Positions 24,272 through 33,939 of a stretch of 64,000 bases of DNA are shown piece after piece. Every line of letters begins with the position of its first letter. The stretch's first letter is position 1. Under the pieces are notes generated by a model. It worked only from the letters and a program-made list of their open reading frames with translations. It had not been told where the DNA came from and made no database searches. Source of the stretch: an uncultured Robinsoniella sp. (GTDB lineage: Bacteria; Bacillota; Clostridia; Lachnospirales; Lachnospiraceae); contig UQGG01000008.1 of the NCBI GenBank assembly GCA_900540475.1, positions 124,001 through 188,000 of the forward strand, read 5' to 3'. Position numbers and translations under genes: made by a program.

Positions 24272-26266
24272 TTATTTTTCCAGAAGCTCCCCATTTCGGG
24301 CAAATACCGGTATCTCATCTATCGGTGCCTTGACTTCTATTTCCTGACCGCCCTGATACTCCCTGTTATCATGAATGTTACGCCATACTCCCTCAGGCAG
24401 ATATACCCTGCGCTGCCGCTCATTTTCATAAAGTACGGGCGCTACCAGAAGGTTTGGTCCAAACATGTATGCATCCTCCGTTTCCCAGCACCTTTTGTCC
24501 CCCGGGAAATCATAAAATAGCGGGCGCATGACGGGTGTTCCTTTTTCATGGGCTTCTTTCATGATCTTCGTAATATAGGGTTTCATCTTCTCTCTCAATT
24601 CCATATACTTTGTGCAGATTGCAAGAACCTCTTCCCCATAGGACCAGACTTCATTTTCTGCACCGCTGATATGCTTTCCTCCTCCGGTTGTCCCAAGTGC
24701 CTCTTTAAAAGGCTCACGGAAACCATGCAGCCGGAATACCGGACAAAATGTTCCAAATTCAAACCAACGGACAAGGCACTCTTTAAATGTATCATCCTTA
24801 ATATTGCCTCCATGGAAGCCTCCGATATCTGTTGTCCACCAGGGGATTCCGGATAGCCCCATATTCAGTCCGGCTGCCAGCTGATTACGCATGGAACGGA
24901 AGGATGAATCAATGTCCCCGGACCATACCAGCGTTCCGTATTTCTGGGAACCTGCCCAGGCACAGCGCAGCAGGTTCACGATATTTTCCTGTCCGGCTGC
25001 TTCCATTCCTTCATAAGCCATTCTGGCATATTCCCTGGGATAAATGTTACCCACTTCCATATCCGCCCCCTTAAAGTAGCGGTAATGGCTGTACTCATAT
25101 CCGGTAAACTCCGGTTCCGCCTCATCCAGCCAGAATATTTTAATGCCCAGATCATAATAGTTCTGGCGAATTTTATTCCATACATAGGCCCTGGCTTCCG
25201 GATTTGTGGGATCAATGATACAGGCGTCACCTAGTTGTCCGATCCGTTTGCCATGTTCTGAACGGGTCAGATAACCCAGTTCTTCCATCTCTTTATAATT
25301 CTCACTCTGTGCATCTACCGTGGGCCAGATAGAAACCATCAATTCTATCCCCATTTCCTTTAGCTCGTCCACCATCTTCTTCGGTTCGGGCCAATAGTCC
25401 AGGTCAAACTTCCAGTCACCCTGATTAGGCCAGTGGAAGAAATCCACTACGATCACCGATATTGGCAGCCCCCGCTTCTTGTACTCCCTTGCTACTTCCA
25501 TGATCTCATCCTGGGTCTGGTACCGCAGTTTGCACTGCCAGAAGCCCATTCCATATTCCGGCATCATCGGCACTTTCCCCGTTGCATCTGCATATGCTTC
25601 CTCTATCTCCCCGGGCGAATCCCCGGCTGTGATCCAATAATCCATCTGCTTTGTGGAGTGCGCCGCCCATTCTGTTACATTCTTACCAAAGGTAACAGAA
25701 CCGATTGCAGGATTGTTCCATAGCATCCCATAACCTTTGTTGGAAAGTACAAAGGGGATGCTTGCCTGAGAATTGCGGTGTGCCAGTTCCAGCGTACAGC
25801 CCTTCACATCCAGATAAGGCTGCTGATACTGTCCGCAGCCATAAAGTTTTTCTCCTTCGTTAGGCTCAAACCGTACCGTCAGGCGGTAATTATCGGTATT
25901 GGGATGAGGTTCAAAAGTTCTCGGAACAATTTCAAGGGCACTGTTGAACTCCTTCCGTCCCTGGATTTCCTCTCGGATACGTTCATATTCTTCCAGCAAA
26001 AGTTCCCCTTTATCATTTTTGAAACGCAGCTTGCCGGTCGGCGTTATTTCACACCTGATTTTCCCATTTACGAGAATGGTATCCCCATTTTCCTGGCAAA
26101 TCCTGCTGTCACATTCTGCCGGTTCCAGTAGTGCTCCATGGTCTTCTGCCAATAATTCGTGCCGCTGAGTGGCACGGACACGGAGACTGTTTTTCCCCCA
26201 GGGTTCCACACACAGCAGTTCTTTATCAAAGCGCCTCCATATTTTATTTCTCTCACATTTAATCAT
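24272..26266 (-). CDS. GH31 alpha-glycosidase (alpha-glucosidase or alpha-xylosidase type)
   Basis: 664 aa, cytoplasmic (no signal peptide). The GH31 nucleophile region is KIFWLDEAEPEF (Asp381) and the acid/base region is WSGDIDSSFRSMRNQ (Asp451). YGMGFWQCKLRYQTQ and VIVVDFFHWPNQGDW are conserved barrel strands. The N-terminal galactose-mutarotase-like domain is present. FWLDEAEPE rather than WMDM makes a YicI-like alpha-xylosidase or related enzyme plausible; exact substrate is open. Fourth gene of the SBP-permease-permease-GH31-DUF624 operon, so it should act on the imported oligosaccharide. SD AAAAGGAGA. Confidence 0.9.
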   Translation of the reverse strand: MIKCERNKIWRRFDKELLCVEPWGKNSLRVRATQRHELLAEDHGALLEPAECDSRICQENGDTILVNGKIRCEITPTGKLRFKNDKGELLLEEYERIREEIQGRKEFNSALEIVPRTFEPHPNTDNYRLTVRFEPNEGEKLYGCGQYQQPYLDVKGCTLELAHRNSQASIPFVLSNKGYGMLWNNPAIGSVTFGKNVTEWAAHSTKQMDYWITAGDSPGEIEEAYADATGKVPMMPEYGMGFWQCKLRYQTQDEIMEVAREYKKRGLPISVIVVDFFHWPNQGDWKFDLDYWPEPKKMVDELKEMGIELMVSIWPTVDAQSENYKEMEELGYLTRSEHGKRIGQLGDACIIDPTNPEARAYVWNKIRQNYYDLGIKIFWLDEAEPEFTGYEYSHYRYFKGADMEVGNIYPREYARMAYEGMEAAGQENIVNLLRCAWAGSQKYGTLVWSGDIDSSFRSMRNQLAAGLNMGLSGIPWWTTDIGGFHGGNIKDDTFKECLVRWFEFGTFCPVFRLHGFREPFKEALGTTGGGKHISGAENEVWSYGEEVLAICTKYMELREKMKPYITKIMKEAHEKGTPVMRPLFYDFPGDKRCWETEDAYMFGPNLLVAPVLYENERQRRVYLPEGVWRNIHDNREYQGGQEIEVKAPIDEIPVFARNGELLEK

Positions 26267-26314
26267 TGTCTTCTCCTTTTTTATCTGTCTTATTTTTTTT
26301 TAACTTGCCTGCAA

Positions 26315-27184
26315 CTATTCTTTCACAGCCCCTGCAGTCAGTCCGCCAACAATATACTTCTGTAAAAATACAAATATAATCACTACCGGCAGAACGAGTA
26401 TCGCCCCGTATGCCATAATACAGTTCCATTTTGTTCCGTATTTACTCTGGAATTTATATATATTCGCCGTCAGAGGCCTCATCTCAGGTTTTACATTAAA
26501 CGTCATGGAGTATGCCAGATCATTCCACCCGTTTAAGAAGGATATAACCACAACTGTGATGATTCCGGTCTTGATTGCAGGCAGCATAATCTTGAAGAAG
26601 GATTTGTACACTCCACATCCGTCTATACGCGCCGCATCGTCCAGAGAGGTAGGGATGGATTTAAAATAGGGTCTTAACGTAACAATTATAAATGGAACCG
26701 TACCGGAAGCGATGGCAAGTGCGGGTCCGATATAGGTCCCCAGTAAGCCGATTTTATTGAAGATCAGGTACATGGGAGTCAGCATCAGGGATGCCGGAAG
26801 CATCTGAGTTACTAAAAAGGTTAACAAAAATCCTTTCTGTCCCGGCACCTTATACCTGCCCATTCCATATGCTGCTGGAACACCGAACACCAGTGAAATG
26901 CACATGGCACAAGCTGCAATACATGCACTGTTTTTAAGAGAAGTCAGAAAATCCTTATCCTGTAAATTCTGAAGCCATGGATCAAAGGTAAACTGATGTG
27001 GATAATAGGTCACCAGCTTTCCAAATGACTCCATATCTGTCTTAAAGGACATACTGATCAGCCAGTAAATAGGAAATAGAAAAACAATTGCGATCAGCAC
27101 AGAAATAATACAGTAAATGACATTGACCCTCACTGACTTATACCGGAACATATGAAACCCTGAAGTTTTCGTCTTTTCATTCAT
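26315..27184 (-). CDS. Carbohydrate ABC transporter permease, MalG type
   Basis: 289 aa, six membrane helices. The EAA loop, facing the ATPase, is seen in SLDDAARIDGCGVYKSFFKI. The C-terminus FLQKYIVGGLTAGAVKE is the hallmark of MalG-type CUT1 permeases. It starts 2 nt after the MalF-type gene's stop. No ATPase gene is in the cluster; CUT1 systems of Firmicutes often share an MsmX-type ATPase encoded elsewhere. Confidence 0.93.
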   Translation of the reverse strand: MNEKTKTSGFHMFRYKSVRVNVIYCIISVLIAIVFLFPIYWLISMSFKTDMESFGKLVTYYPHQFTFDPWLQNLQDKDFLTSLKNSACIAACAMCISLVFGVPAAYGMGRYKVPGQKGFLLTFLVTQMLPASLMLTPMYLIFNKIGLLGTYIGPALAIASGTVPFIIVTLRPYFKSIPTSLDDAARIDGCGVYKSFFKIMLPAIKTGIITVVVISFLNGWNDLAYSMTFNVKPEMRPLTANIYKFQSKYGTKWNCIMAYGAILVLPVVIIFVFLQKYIVGGLTAGAVKE

Positions 27185-27185
27185 T

Positions 27186-28079
27186 CTAATCGTCCTCCTT
27201 TGCAGTAAGTCTCAGGTAGAACAGGCCGATGATAAATAAACAGCCAAACAGGATCATAGCCGATGCCGCCCCTTTAGAAAATTCATACTGTGTAAACGAC
27301 AGGGTATAGGAATAAGTACCCAGTACATCGGTAGAATTCAAAGGACCTCCTGCAGTCATAACAAACATTAAGTCAAACGCCTTAAATGTATAGATAAAGC
27401 CCAGCATCAGTACGGATAGTATAGCCGGTTTCATAAGCGGCAGTGTAATATGCAGAAACCGCTGTAGTTTGTTGGCACCGTCCATTGAGGCACTTTCATA
27501 GATATCATCCGATATCCCCGTAAGACCGGAGGTTAAAAGAAGCATATTAAATGGTATTCCAACCCAACAGTTCACTGCAATCACTGCAATCAGTGCCGTA
27601 CTGGTGCTGACCAGCCACTCTACCGGAGTATGTATCACACCCAGCTTCATCAACAGGTTATTGATGACTCCCTCTGTCACGCCAAACATATTTTTACCCA
27701 GCAGTGCGGTGACAGACATTGGCATCATATAGCCGATTAATACAAGCCCGCGGATCGGTCCCGCAAAAGTAAACTTTTTGGAAAAAAACATTGCAAACAG
27801 AAAACCGATGGTAAACTGTACCACCAGACAGGCGATGGTGAAAATAAAAGTGTTCCGGATAACCAGCTGGAATGTGGGATCCTTAAATAGCTGCATATAA
27901 TTCTCCAGTCCCACAAATACAGAAGCACCGGATTTAAAATTTTTAATATTCGTATTCTTAAAGCTGAGTATAAAGTTATAGATTAAGGGATATCCCAAAA
28001 TGAGAATCATATAGAGAAATCCAGGCATTATAAAGGTATAACCTTCAAAACGTTTCTTCTTAGCCATGTTCATTTTCAT
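27186..28079 (-). CDS. Sugar ABC transporter permease, MalF type
   Basis: 297 aa. The N-terminal KKKRFEGYTFIMPGFLYMIL and six helices are typical of CUT1 MalF-like permeases; the EAA loop is DDIYESASMDGANKLQRFLHI. The probable start has AAGGAAG about 11 nt upstream, with an in-frame ATG 12 nt further in. Forms the membrane channel with the downstream MalG-type protein. Confidence 0.93.
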   Translation of the reverse strand: MKMNMAKKKRFEGYTFIMPGFLYMILILGYPLIYNFILSFKNTNIKNFKSGASVFVGLENYMQLFKDPTFQLVIRNTFIFTIACLVVQFTIGFLFAMFFSKKFTFAGPIRGLVLIGYMMPMSVTALLGKNMFGVTEGVINNLLMKLGVIHTPVEWLVSTSTALIAVIAVNCWVGIPFNMLLLTSGLTGISDDIYESASMDGANKLQRFLHITLPLMKPAILSVLMLGFIYTFKAFDLMFVMTAGGPLNSTDVLGTYSYTLSFTQYEFSKGAASAMILFGCLFIIGLFYLRLTAKEDD

Positions 28080-28121
28080 AAATCATCCACTTCCTTTCTT
28101 CATCAGGACGAGAGATCCAGA

Positions 28122-28146
28122 GTGTGTTTGAAATTCAGACACGCCC
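28122..28146 (-). repeat. Short hairpin repeat between SBP and permease genes
   Basis: GTGTTTGAA (28124-28132) pairs with TTCAGACAC (28134-28142) in an almost loopless hairpin, flanked by CGCCC. On the minus strand it begins GGGCGTGTCTGAA, close to GGGCGTGTTTGAAAATTCA inside the terminator at 23391-23467, so the two may share an origin. It may lower expression of the permeases relative to the SBP. Confidence 0.45.
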
Positions 28147-28180
28147 TTACTCCCGTCCTTTCCCAATATATAGCCGCGTA

Positions 28181-29575
28181 TTATTCCTGTGCGGCGATTG
28201 GTGTCTCCTGAAGGATTGGATTAATTACTGCTGCTGCTTCTTTCATGGCTTCTTCGCCGGTCTTATTTCCAAGGAGCGCTGATTGTTCAGCCGTATATAA
28301 TGCTTCTGAAATAGTAGGCCAGGACTCGTGAGGGCCTCTTGCTACCGCATAATTCATTTCATCGCTGAACACAGCAAATCTTTCGTCATCTGACCAGGTG
28401 GTATTCAGTGCCACGGAATCCTCACGTACCGGGAACTTTCCTGCACCTTCACACCAGGTTGCATTATTCTGTGCGCTGGTCATCCATTTTAAAAATTCAA
28501 CGCAAGCTTCTTTTTCTTCACTTCCGGCACATACGCCAAAGTTCTCACCGCCGATAACGGAAGCAAACTTCTTATCCTTTGGCAGCAAAGCGATCTTGTA
28601 CTCAAATGCGCCCTTAATTCCTTCGTCAAACTGGGCGAGCTGCCAGGTACCGGATTCCAGCATAGCTGCTTTTCCGGCACAAAATGCGTTATAAGAATCC
28701 GACTGGGACCAGTTTACCACTTCCTTACTCATATAACCTTTGTTTACCAGACCTGCCAGATAGTCAAGCGCCCTTGCGGCTTCCGGCGAATCTGTAGATC
28801 CCACATCAGCACCTGCCGAATACAGCCACGGGATAAACTGGAAGGTTCCCTCTTCCGTACCAATTGCAGACATTGCAAAACCATATACCCCATCTGCTGC
28901 GTTTGTAGTTTTGGCACAGACCTCTTCAAACTCGTCCCAGGTCTCCGGTGCTTTATCAAATCCTGCCGCTTTTAACAAATCCACATTGTAAGCGATCGCC
29001 AGACAATTGGAGTTATTGGGGATTCCATAAATATTACCATCCGCATCCTTACAGCTGCTAAGAGGCCCCGGATAAAATTGCTCCAGATCCTTCCAGCCTT
29101 TCATTTGATCGGTAATATCCTCAAATACGCCCAAAGAAATGTAGGAAGCCATATCCGGTGAATCCACCATCCCGATATCGGGAAGCTCACCGGAAACGGC
29201 ACCTATTGTGTATTGTTTCATCAGTTCTTCACGTGAAATATACGTACACACAATATTGATATCACTCTGCATGGAGTTGTACTCTTCCACCATTTTTTCC
29301 AGTATCGGCGCCTCATGTTCAAAGTAATGCCACAAGGTAACCTCTTTGCCCCCGTTAGATGCCGGTTTACTATCACTGGCTGCGGTATCCTGTGTCCCTG
29401 TATCCTGTGCTGTTGTGTCCGCCGCTGCTTCTGTGGTTCGGGCAGTTGACGATGCTTCTGTGCCTTTACCCCCGGCGGAATTTTCCGCTGAAGAACTGCC
29501 GCAGCCACTCACAAGACCCGTAATCATTATTCCAGCCAACGCTGCCGCAGCCACTCTCTGATACCTCTTCTTCAT
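28181..29575 (-). CDS. Sugar ABC transporter substrate-binding lipoprotein
   Basis: 464 aa. Lipoprotein signal with lipobox LVSGC (Cys25), then a Ser/Thr/Ala-rich linker of about 50 residues and a type I CUT1 binding domain beginning KEVTLWHYFEHEAP. Later motifs VINWSQSDSY-like KGYMSKEVVNWSQSDS, GKAAMLESGTWQ and VEFLKWMTSAQ are usual for the family. SD AAAGGAGG precedes the ATG. First gene of the operon; its promoter region carries four direct repeats. Confidence 0.93.
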   Translation of the reverse strand: MKKRYQRVAAAALAGIMITGLVSGCGSSSAENSAGGKGTEASSTARTTEAAADTTAQDTGTQDTAASDSKPASNGGKEVTLWHYFEHEAPILEKMVEEYNSMQSDINIVCTYISREELMKQYTIGAVSGELPDIGMVDSPDMASYISLGVFEDITDQMKGWKDLEQFYPGPLSSCKDADGNIYGIPNNSNCLAIAYNVDLLKAAGFDKAPETWDEFEEVCAKTTNAADGVYGFAMSAIGTEEGTFQFIPWLYSAGADVGSTDSPEAARALDYLAGLVNKGYMSKEVVNWSQSDSYNAFCAGKAAMLESGTWQLAQFDEGIKGAFEYKIALLPKDKKFASVIGGENFGVCAGSEEKEACVEFLKWMTSAQNNATWCEGAGKFPVREDSVALNTTWSDDERFAVFSDEMNYAVARGPHESWPTISEALYTAEQSALLGNKTGEEAMKEAAAVINPILQETPIAAQE

Positions 29576-29612
29576 AGTTTGTTTCCTCCTTTATCGTATT
29601 TAAGATGTTCTT

Positions 29613-29708
29613 ATTATAATAAGATTAGTTTAAATGATAAACTTAAGATTTTAAGAATTGGGATACGATTTTAAGATACAATTTTAAGATTGGAGGAAAA
29701 TTTTAAGA
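29613..29708 (-). promoter_or_regulatory. Activator-type promoter with four direct repeats
   Basis: The -10 TATAAT lies at 29613-29618 (minus strand), but the -35 position (29636-29641) is only TTTATC, a weak box. Upstream, (G/A)ATTTTAAGA occurs at 29647-29656, 29667-29676, 29680-29689 and 29699-29708 (plus-strand reading). They are probable binding sites for the adjacent AraC-type response regulator. Confidence 0.6.
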
Positions 29709-29724
29709 ATTAAGGATCGCATAT

Positions 29725-30465
29725 TTATTTGACATGGGCTTTCAGAAATTCAGCAACACTGGCGCCCTCCACCTCGCGAAATACCTTATTGAAATATTTC
29801 GGATCTGAAAAGCCTACATGATAGGGTACTTCTTCCTTTGGCATTCCCTTATTTATTAACAGTCCTTTTGCCACCTCTATCCGGTAGTGCTTCAGGAATT
29901 TTGAAAATGTCACTCCGATTTCTTTATTGAAGAGGTAGCAGAAATACTCCTGGGTCATTCCCAGGTCTTCCGCCAGATCCTTTTGGCTTATTTTGGCAGC
30001 ATAGCTCTTTTCAATTATATTTAACGCTTTAATAACCAGGGGATGGGCACCGGGATATTTTTCCCGAAAATCCTTTATTCCGTCTTCCAGATACAGCTTC
30101 TCCTTTTTTGAGAGGCGAACAAGCAGGTCTTCCACCTCCTCATAAGTTACCGGTTTTATCAGATAATCCTGTACTTCCAGTGAAATTGCCTGCCTTGCCA
30201 CATCAAATTCTTCATAGGCACTTATAATTACAAACTGTGTGGAAATCTCCATTGCATGTACGGCTCTGATCAGAGATAGTCCATCCATATAGGGCATTTT
30301 AAGATCGGTAAATACGATTTCCGGCTTTAGAATGTGTATCAGCTCCAGAGCCTGTTTTCCGTCGGATGCTTCCGCCACAATCTCATACTCATCCGAAATC
30401 GTGGTAATAAGATTCCGCAGTCCTCTTCTTGCCCTTTGCTCATCCTCGACAATCATAATTCTCAT
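29725..30465 (-). CDS. Response regulator with AraC-type output domain (YesN-like)
   Basis: 246 aa. The receiver domain has acidic pocket VEDE, phosphoacceptor Asp in VFTDLKMPYMDG, Ser/Thr in IISAYEEF and Lys in YLIKPV. After a short linker, two AraC helix-turn-helix units: ISQKDLAEDLGMTQEYFCYL and VPYHVGFSDPKYFNKVF. It is shorter than many YesN proteins, with almost no middle domain. It overlaps the kinase gene by 26 nt. Probably activates the GH31 transport operon directly downstream. Confidence 0.92.
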   Translation of the reverse strand: MRIMIVEDEQRARRGLRNLITTISDEYEIVAEASDGKQALELIHILKPEIVFTDLKMPYMDGLSLIRAVHAMEISTQFVIISAYEEFDVARQAISLEVQDYLIKPVTYEEVEDLLVRLSKKEKLYLEDGIKDFREKYPGAHPLVIKALNIIEKSYAAKISQKDLAEDLGMTQEYFCYLFNKEIGVTFSKFLKHYRIEVAKGLLINKGMPKEEVPYHVGFSDPKYFNKVFREVEGASVAEFLKAHVK

Positions 30466-32296
30466 ATGTTACCTCCTCCTGTATGCTATGTGGTTTTGGA
30501 ATGTAAAACGTAAATCTGCATCCCTTTTGGTAAGACGTCTCAAGGGAAACCCGAAGCTTATTTCCATAGTACATTTTCATGCGTGTCACCACATTGGATA
30601 TTCCAATACCCACCTCTTTTTCCTTTGATACCACCGGGTTAGCCAGCACCTCCTGTATGATCTGCTCCCTTTCCCTTGTCATCCCTATGCCATTATCTTC
30701 AATAGATAAGCAGAGGTACTCTCCCATTCCGGTGCCTGTTATATGAATCCAGCCTCCTTCTTCCCTCCCCTCGAATCCATGCAGTATGGAATTTTCCACA
30801 AAGGGCTGAAGCATCAGCTTCCTGCAAGGCCACTGGTCATATTCATGATCAAACTCTATGCTGTAATTAAACACATTTTCCAACCGTTCCTTCTGCAGAT
30901 ACAGATATTGCTCAATCCAGGTAATCTCCTGATACATATAGACATTCTGATGCTTTTGGTCAAAGGTATAACGTAAAATATTAGACAGCTTTTTCAGCAG
31001 CGTGGAGACCTTATAGTTCCCGCTTTCGATTGCCTCATAATTAATGGCATTCAAGGTATTGCAGATAAAATGCGCATTGATCTGAGACTCCAGCGCTTCC
31101 CGCTCCGCCCTCTGTTTCATTTTCAGAGATTCCACCACTTCCAAATGCTGTCCTTCCACCTGGCGGTTCATCTTCCTTATGGCATGCATCATTTCATTGT
31201 ATTCATTGGCAAGCTGCCAGATCTCATGGGTCCCCTTAATCTCAATGCGTTCCTGCATATTTCCCTGCTTTACATTTTTAATGGAACGGTTAATAGTATC
31301 CACCGGCTTTAATATTCTTTGGGTCACCCAGAACAGGATCAGTAAAATGCCTATAATCACCAGGGCATAAAGAAAAATTGCTTTGGTATACATCTCATTC
31401 ACCTTTGCCTGCAGTGCATTCTTATTAATGGCAATGTTTAAATTCCAGTCAAATACTCCAACCTGCGTACTTAAGTGCGTCAGATGCTGGTCATTTATAT
31501 ACGCATCCATTTTCATTCCGTTGTTCTGGCTGTTTGTATGATACAGTATTTCTCCTGACTTAGCAGAGATAAATCCCTGTGCCACATCATCCTTGCTCCC
31601 GCTCAGCTGCCCGATCAGGTTGTCCAATACACCCCTTTTAAACGTTACAATCATGATGTATTCAATATCCTGGTAAAAGTGTTTTCCTCTCACCGGATAA
31701 GCAATATGTATAAACTGCTTTGATGCATCTCCCGGATGTTCGCTTGGGGTGGTGATTACCTGATATCTGGGCAGAACCATGCTTTTTGATATTTCATTAA
31801 CCTCTATGAAAGTATCAACCAGTATGTTATTATTCTCCTTATTCCAGATATTCACCACATTAATCGTATTTTCATTGCGTTCATACTGATAGACAAGCCC
31901 ATCCTTCGACGCAATGGCTATTGCCGCTATATACTGGGAGTATCTGGCATAATTCGCAAGGAGATTCTTCAGATCTTTGGTGTTGCGAGCAATATTTTCC
32001 GGATTGGTGCTGTACTCGTTGATCAGATCCGCATTTGTATCATCCACGGCTATTTCCGAACCGATCTTAATAAAATCGTCCATTTGATTCTTGATATTCT
32101 GGTTAACGGAGGTCAATAACATTTTTTCTGTATCGTAGGTGCTGTCAACCAGGTACTTTACATATTCATTTTTCAGATAATACTGCATGACAACCACCAC
32201 CAGCAAAACTGCAAAGCAGATAGCAGCGGCAAAAGAACACCACATATGGGAGCGGCAATATACCCGGACCCGTTTACAGACATTACGTAGTTTCAT
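30440..32296 (-). CDS. Sensor histidine kinase, YesM type (HPK7 family)
   Basis: 618 aa from the ATG at 32296 (GGGG about 9 nt upstream); the longer frame has no ribosome site. Order: membrane helix (about 20-45), large extracellular sensor domain, second helix (ALVIIGILLILFWVT), HAMP linker (ILKPVDTINRSIKNVKQGNM), His_kinase box EALESQINAHFICNTLN (relatives have NPHFLYNTL), then HATPase with VENSILHGFEG, EDNGIGM and GIGISNVVTRMKMYYG. Senses an extracellular sugar or its binding protein. Confidence 0.92.
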   Translation of the reverse strand: MKLRNVCKRVRVYCRSHMWCSFAAAICFAVLLVVVVMQYYLKNEYVKYLVDSTYDTEKMLLTSVNQNIKNQMDDFIKIGSEIAVDDTNADLINEYSTNPENIARNTKDLKNLLANYARYSQYIAAIAIASKDGLVYQYERNENTINVVNIWNKENNNILVDTFIEVNEISKSMVLPRYQVITTPSEHPGDASKQFIHIAYPVRGKHFYQDIEYIMIVTFKRGVLDNLIGQLSGSKDDVAQGFISAKSGEILYHTNSQNNGMKMDAYINDQHLTHLSTQVGVFDWNLNIAINKNALQAKVNEMYTKAIFLYALVIIGILLILFWVTQRILKPVDTINRSIKNVKQGNMQERIEIKGTHEIWQLANEYNEMMHAIRKMNRQVEGQHLEVVESLKMKQRAEREALESQINAHFICNTLNAINYEAIESGNYKVSTLLKKLSNILRYTFDQKHQNVYMYQEITWIEQYLYLQKERLENVFNYSIEFDHEYDQWPCRKLMLQPFVENSILHGFEGREEGGWIHITGTGMGEYLCLSIEDNGIGMTREREQIIQEVLANPVVSKEKEVGIGISNVVTRMKMYYGNKLRVSLETSYQKGCRFTFYIPKPHSIQEEVTYENYDCRG

Positions 32297-32689
32297 GACT
32301 AAATCCCCTTTCCTATTATACGAAAATTCAAAAAATATGAGAATCGGCAGGCTGCGCTGCGGACCTGATGCCAAATCACGCCAGCATAAAACTTCTGTTA
32401 TTTACTGAAAAACAGACCAGTCGTCCATCCTGACAGAAACCAGACTGACAGTGCTGAATAGTTTTTCAGCCTGCTAGGCAGAGGACGAAAGCGGGGTTGT
32501 ACTAACATTATAGCATCATGAAAAAAAGCTTACAACAATATAGTTTTTTAAATAAACAAATGATTGGGTGTTTTTAGAATTATAAGAATGCAAACAGATA
32601 TTAACAAAATATTAGATAGGAAAGAAAATATCAGGAAAGAAAACAGGACTTCCATTTCCCGTTTTCCTTCCTGTCATTATAAATTTATT
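32297..32689 (-). promoter_or_regulatory. Promoter and about 200-nt leader of the kinase gene
   Basis: A perfect -10 TATAAT (32507-32512) and TTGTAA (32530-32535) with a 17-bp spacer, minus strand, put the start site near 32500. The leader is thus about 200 nt and contains small stems: GCTGAA/TTCAGC around 32452-32470, and a CCTGCTAGGC palindrome near 32471. The rest (32540-32689) is AT-rich with nothing evident. Confidence 0.55.
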
Positions 32690-33787
32690 TTAATCTTCCA
32701 GCCAGCACTGCCCATCTTCTATGCTTTTTGTAAAGATTCGTTCAGAATCCTCTTCATCCTTTGCCTGGTGATATTTAAACAGCATTTCCCCGTCGTATAG
32801 ACTGCCCAGAATCTCTATTTTTCCAGTTTCATGGGATAAAACGTAACGAATACATTTTCCGAGTCCACTCTGCATATTTTTTGCCTGATCTACAATTTCA
32901 CAGCCCCGCTTTAAAGGCACCTGAAACTGGGTTTTCACTCCGGTCACCGGGCGGCATTGGAATACGTAATAAGGCACTATGCCGATACGTGTCAGATATT
33001 TCAAAAGAGTTCCAAGAGTCATTGGATCATCGTTTACTCCCCTGATTAATACGGTTTGATTCCGGACAATGATTCCCGCAGCAATTAAACTTCTGACTGC
33101 TGCTTTTGATTTCTCAGTAATTTCATTGGGATGATTGAAATGTGTCACCACATAGATTTGCTTTTTTTCACTATAAGTGCGCAAGATATTAATCAAATCA
33201 GGATCTTCCAGGATCCTGTCCGGAAATGTTACCGGCGTTCTGGTTCCAAAGCGGATACAGTCAAGATGTTCGATTTTGCACAGGCTGTGCAGATATTTTT
33301 CGATTACTTCATCATCGTTTAAAAAGGCATCTCCACCGGAGACCAAGACATTACTGATCTGAGAATGTTCCTGTATGTACTGCATCATTTCGTCAAAGTG
33401 ACTGGCGATTTCTTCATCTGACAGACCCACCATCCGTTTCCGGAAACAATGCCTGCAATACATGGCACATTGATTCGTGGAAAGAATCAGTGCGGTTTCC
33501 CTGTATTTATGCTGCATACCTACGATTACGGTATTGCTTGCTTCACCGCTGGTGTCAAAACTCCCTCCCAGATCCGTTTCACGGATATTGGGGATGCACA
33601 TCTTTCGAACTGGGTCATCCGGATCATCTGCATTGATAAGAGAAAAGTAATACAATGGCACAGACATTGGATAGTGCTCCAGTATTTCCTCCATTTTGAT
33701 TACTTCTTCCTTTGACAATTTAAGGACCTCTTTTAATTCCTTTGCAGTGGTGATGTTGTTCTTTAACAGTTTCTTCCAATTGTTCAT
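32690..33787 (-). CDS. KamA family radical SAM protein (lysine 2,3-aminomutase-like)
   Basis: 365 aa from the ATG at 33787 (GGGGGTG about 6 nt upstream). The radical SAM motif is CAMYCRHCF, followed by SGGDAFLNDDEVIEKYL and VTHFNHPNEI, as in lysine aminomutases. The PLP-lysine region is weak: SHETGKIEILG replaces the GGGGK of true lysine 2,3-aminomutase, so the substrate is probably different. Cytoplasmic. Stand-alone between the YesM kinase and the GH4/PfkB set. Confidence 0.85.
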   Translation of the reverse strand: MNNWKKLLKNNITTAKELKEVLKLSKEEVIKMEEILEHYPMSVPLYYFSLINADDPDDPVRKMCIPNIRETDLGGSFDTSGEASNTVIVGMQHKYRETALILSTNQCAMYCRHCFRKRMVGLSDEEIASHFDEMMQYIQEHSQISNVLVSGGDAFLNDDEVIEKYLHSLCKIEHLDCIRFGTRTPVTFPDRILEDPDLINILRTYSEKKQIYVVTHFNHPNEITEKSKAAVRSLIAAGIIVRNQTVLIRGVNDDPMTLGTLLKYLTRIGIVPYYVFQCRPVTGVKTQFQVPLKRGCEIVDQAKNMQSGLGKCIRYVLSHETGKIEILGSLYDGEMLFKYHQAKDEEDSERIFTKSIEDGQCWLED

Positions 33788-33939
33788 TTTGTGCACCCCC
33801 ATGTTAAGATTTTTATGTCAACTATTATAACAGACTTTTTGGGATTTTCCTACAAAAAATGCCATTTTTTATCCATTTTTTTTGCACAAAAAGTCTTAAC
33901 ACAATTTTAATGCCCCAGAATATATATGATAATCAGCCG

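Noticed and set aside
32690..33787. Naming the KamA protein lysine 2,3-aminomutase
   Set aside because: The GGGGK PLP-lysine motif of that enzyme is not present; only family membership is supported.
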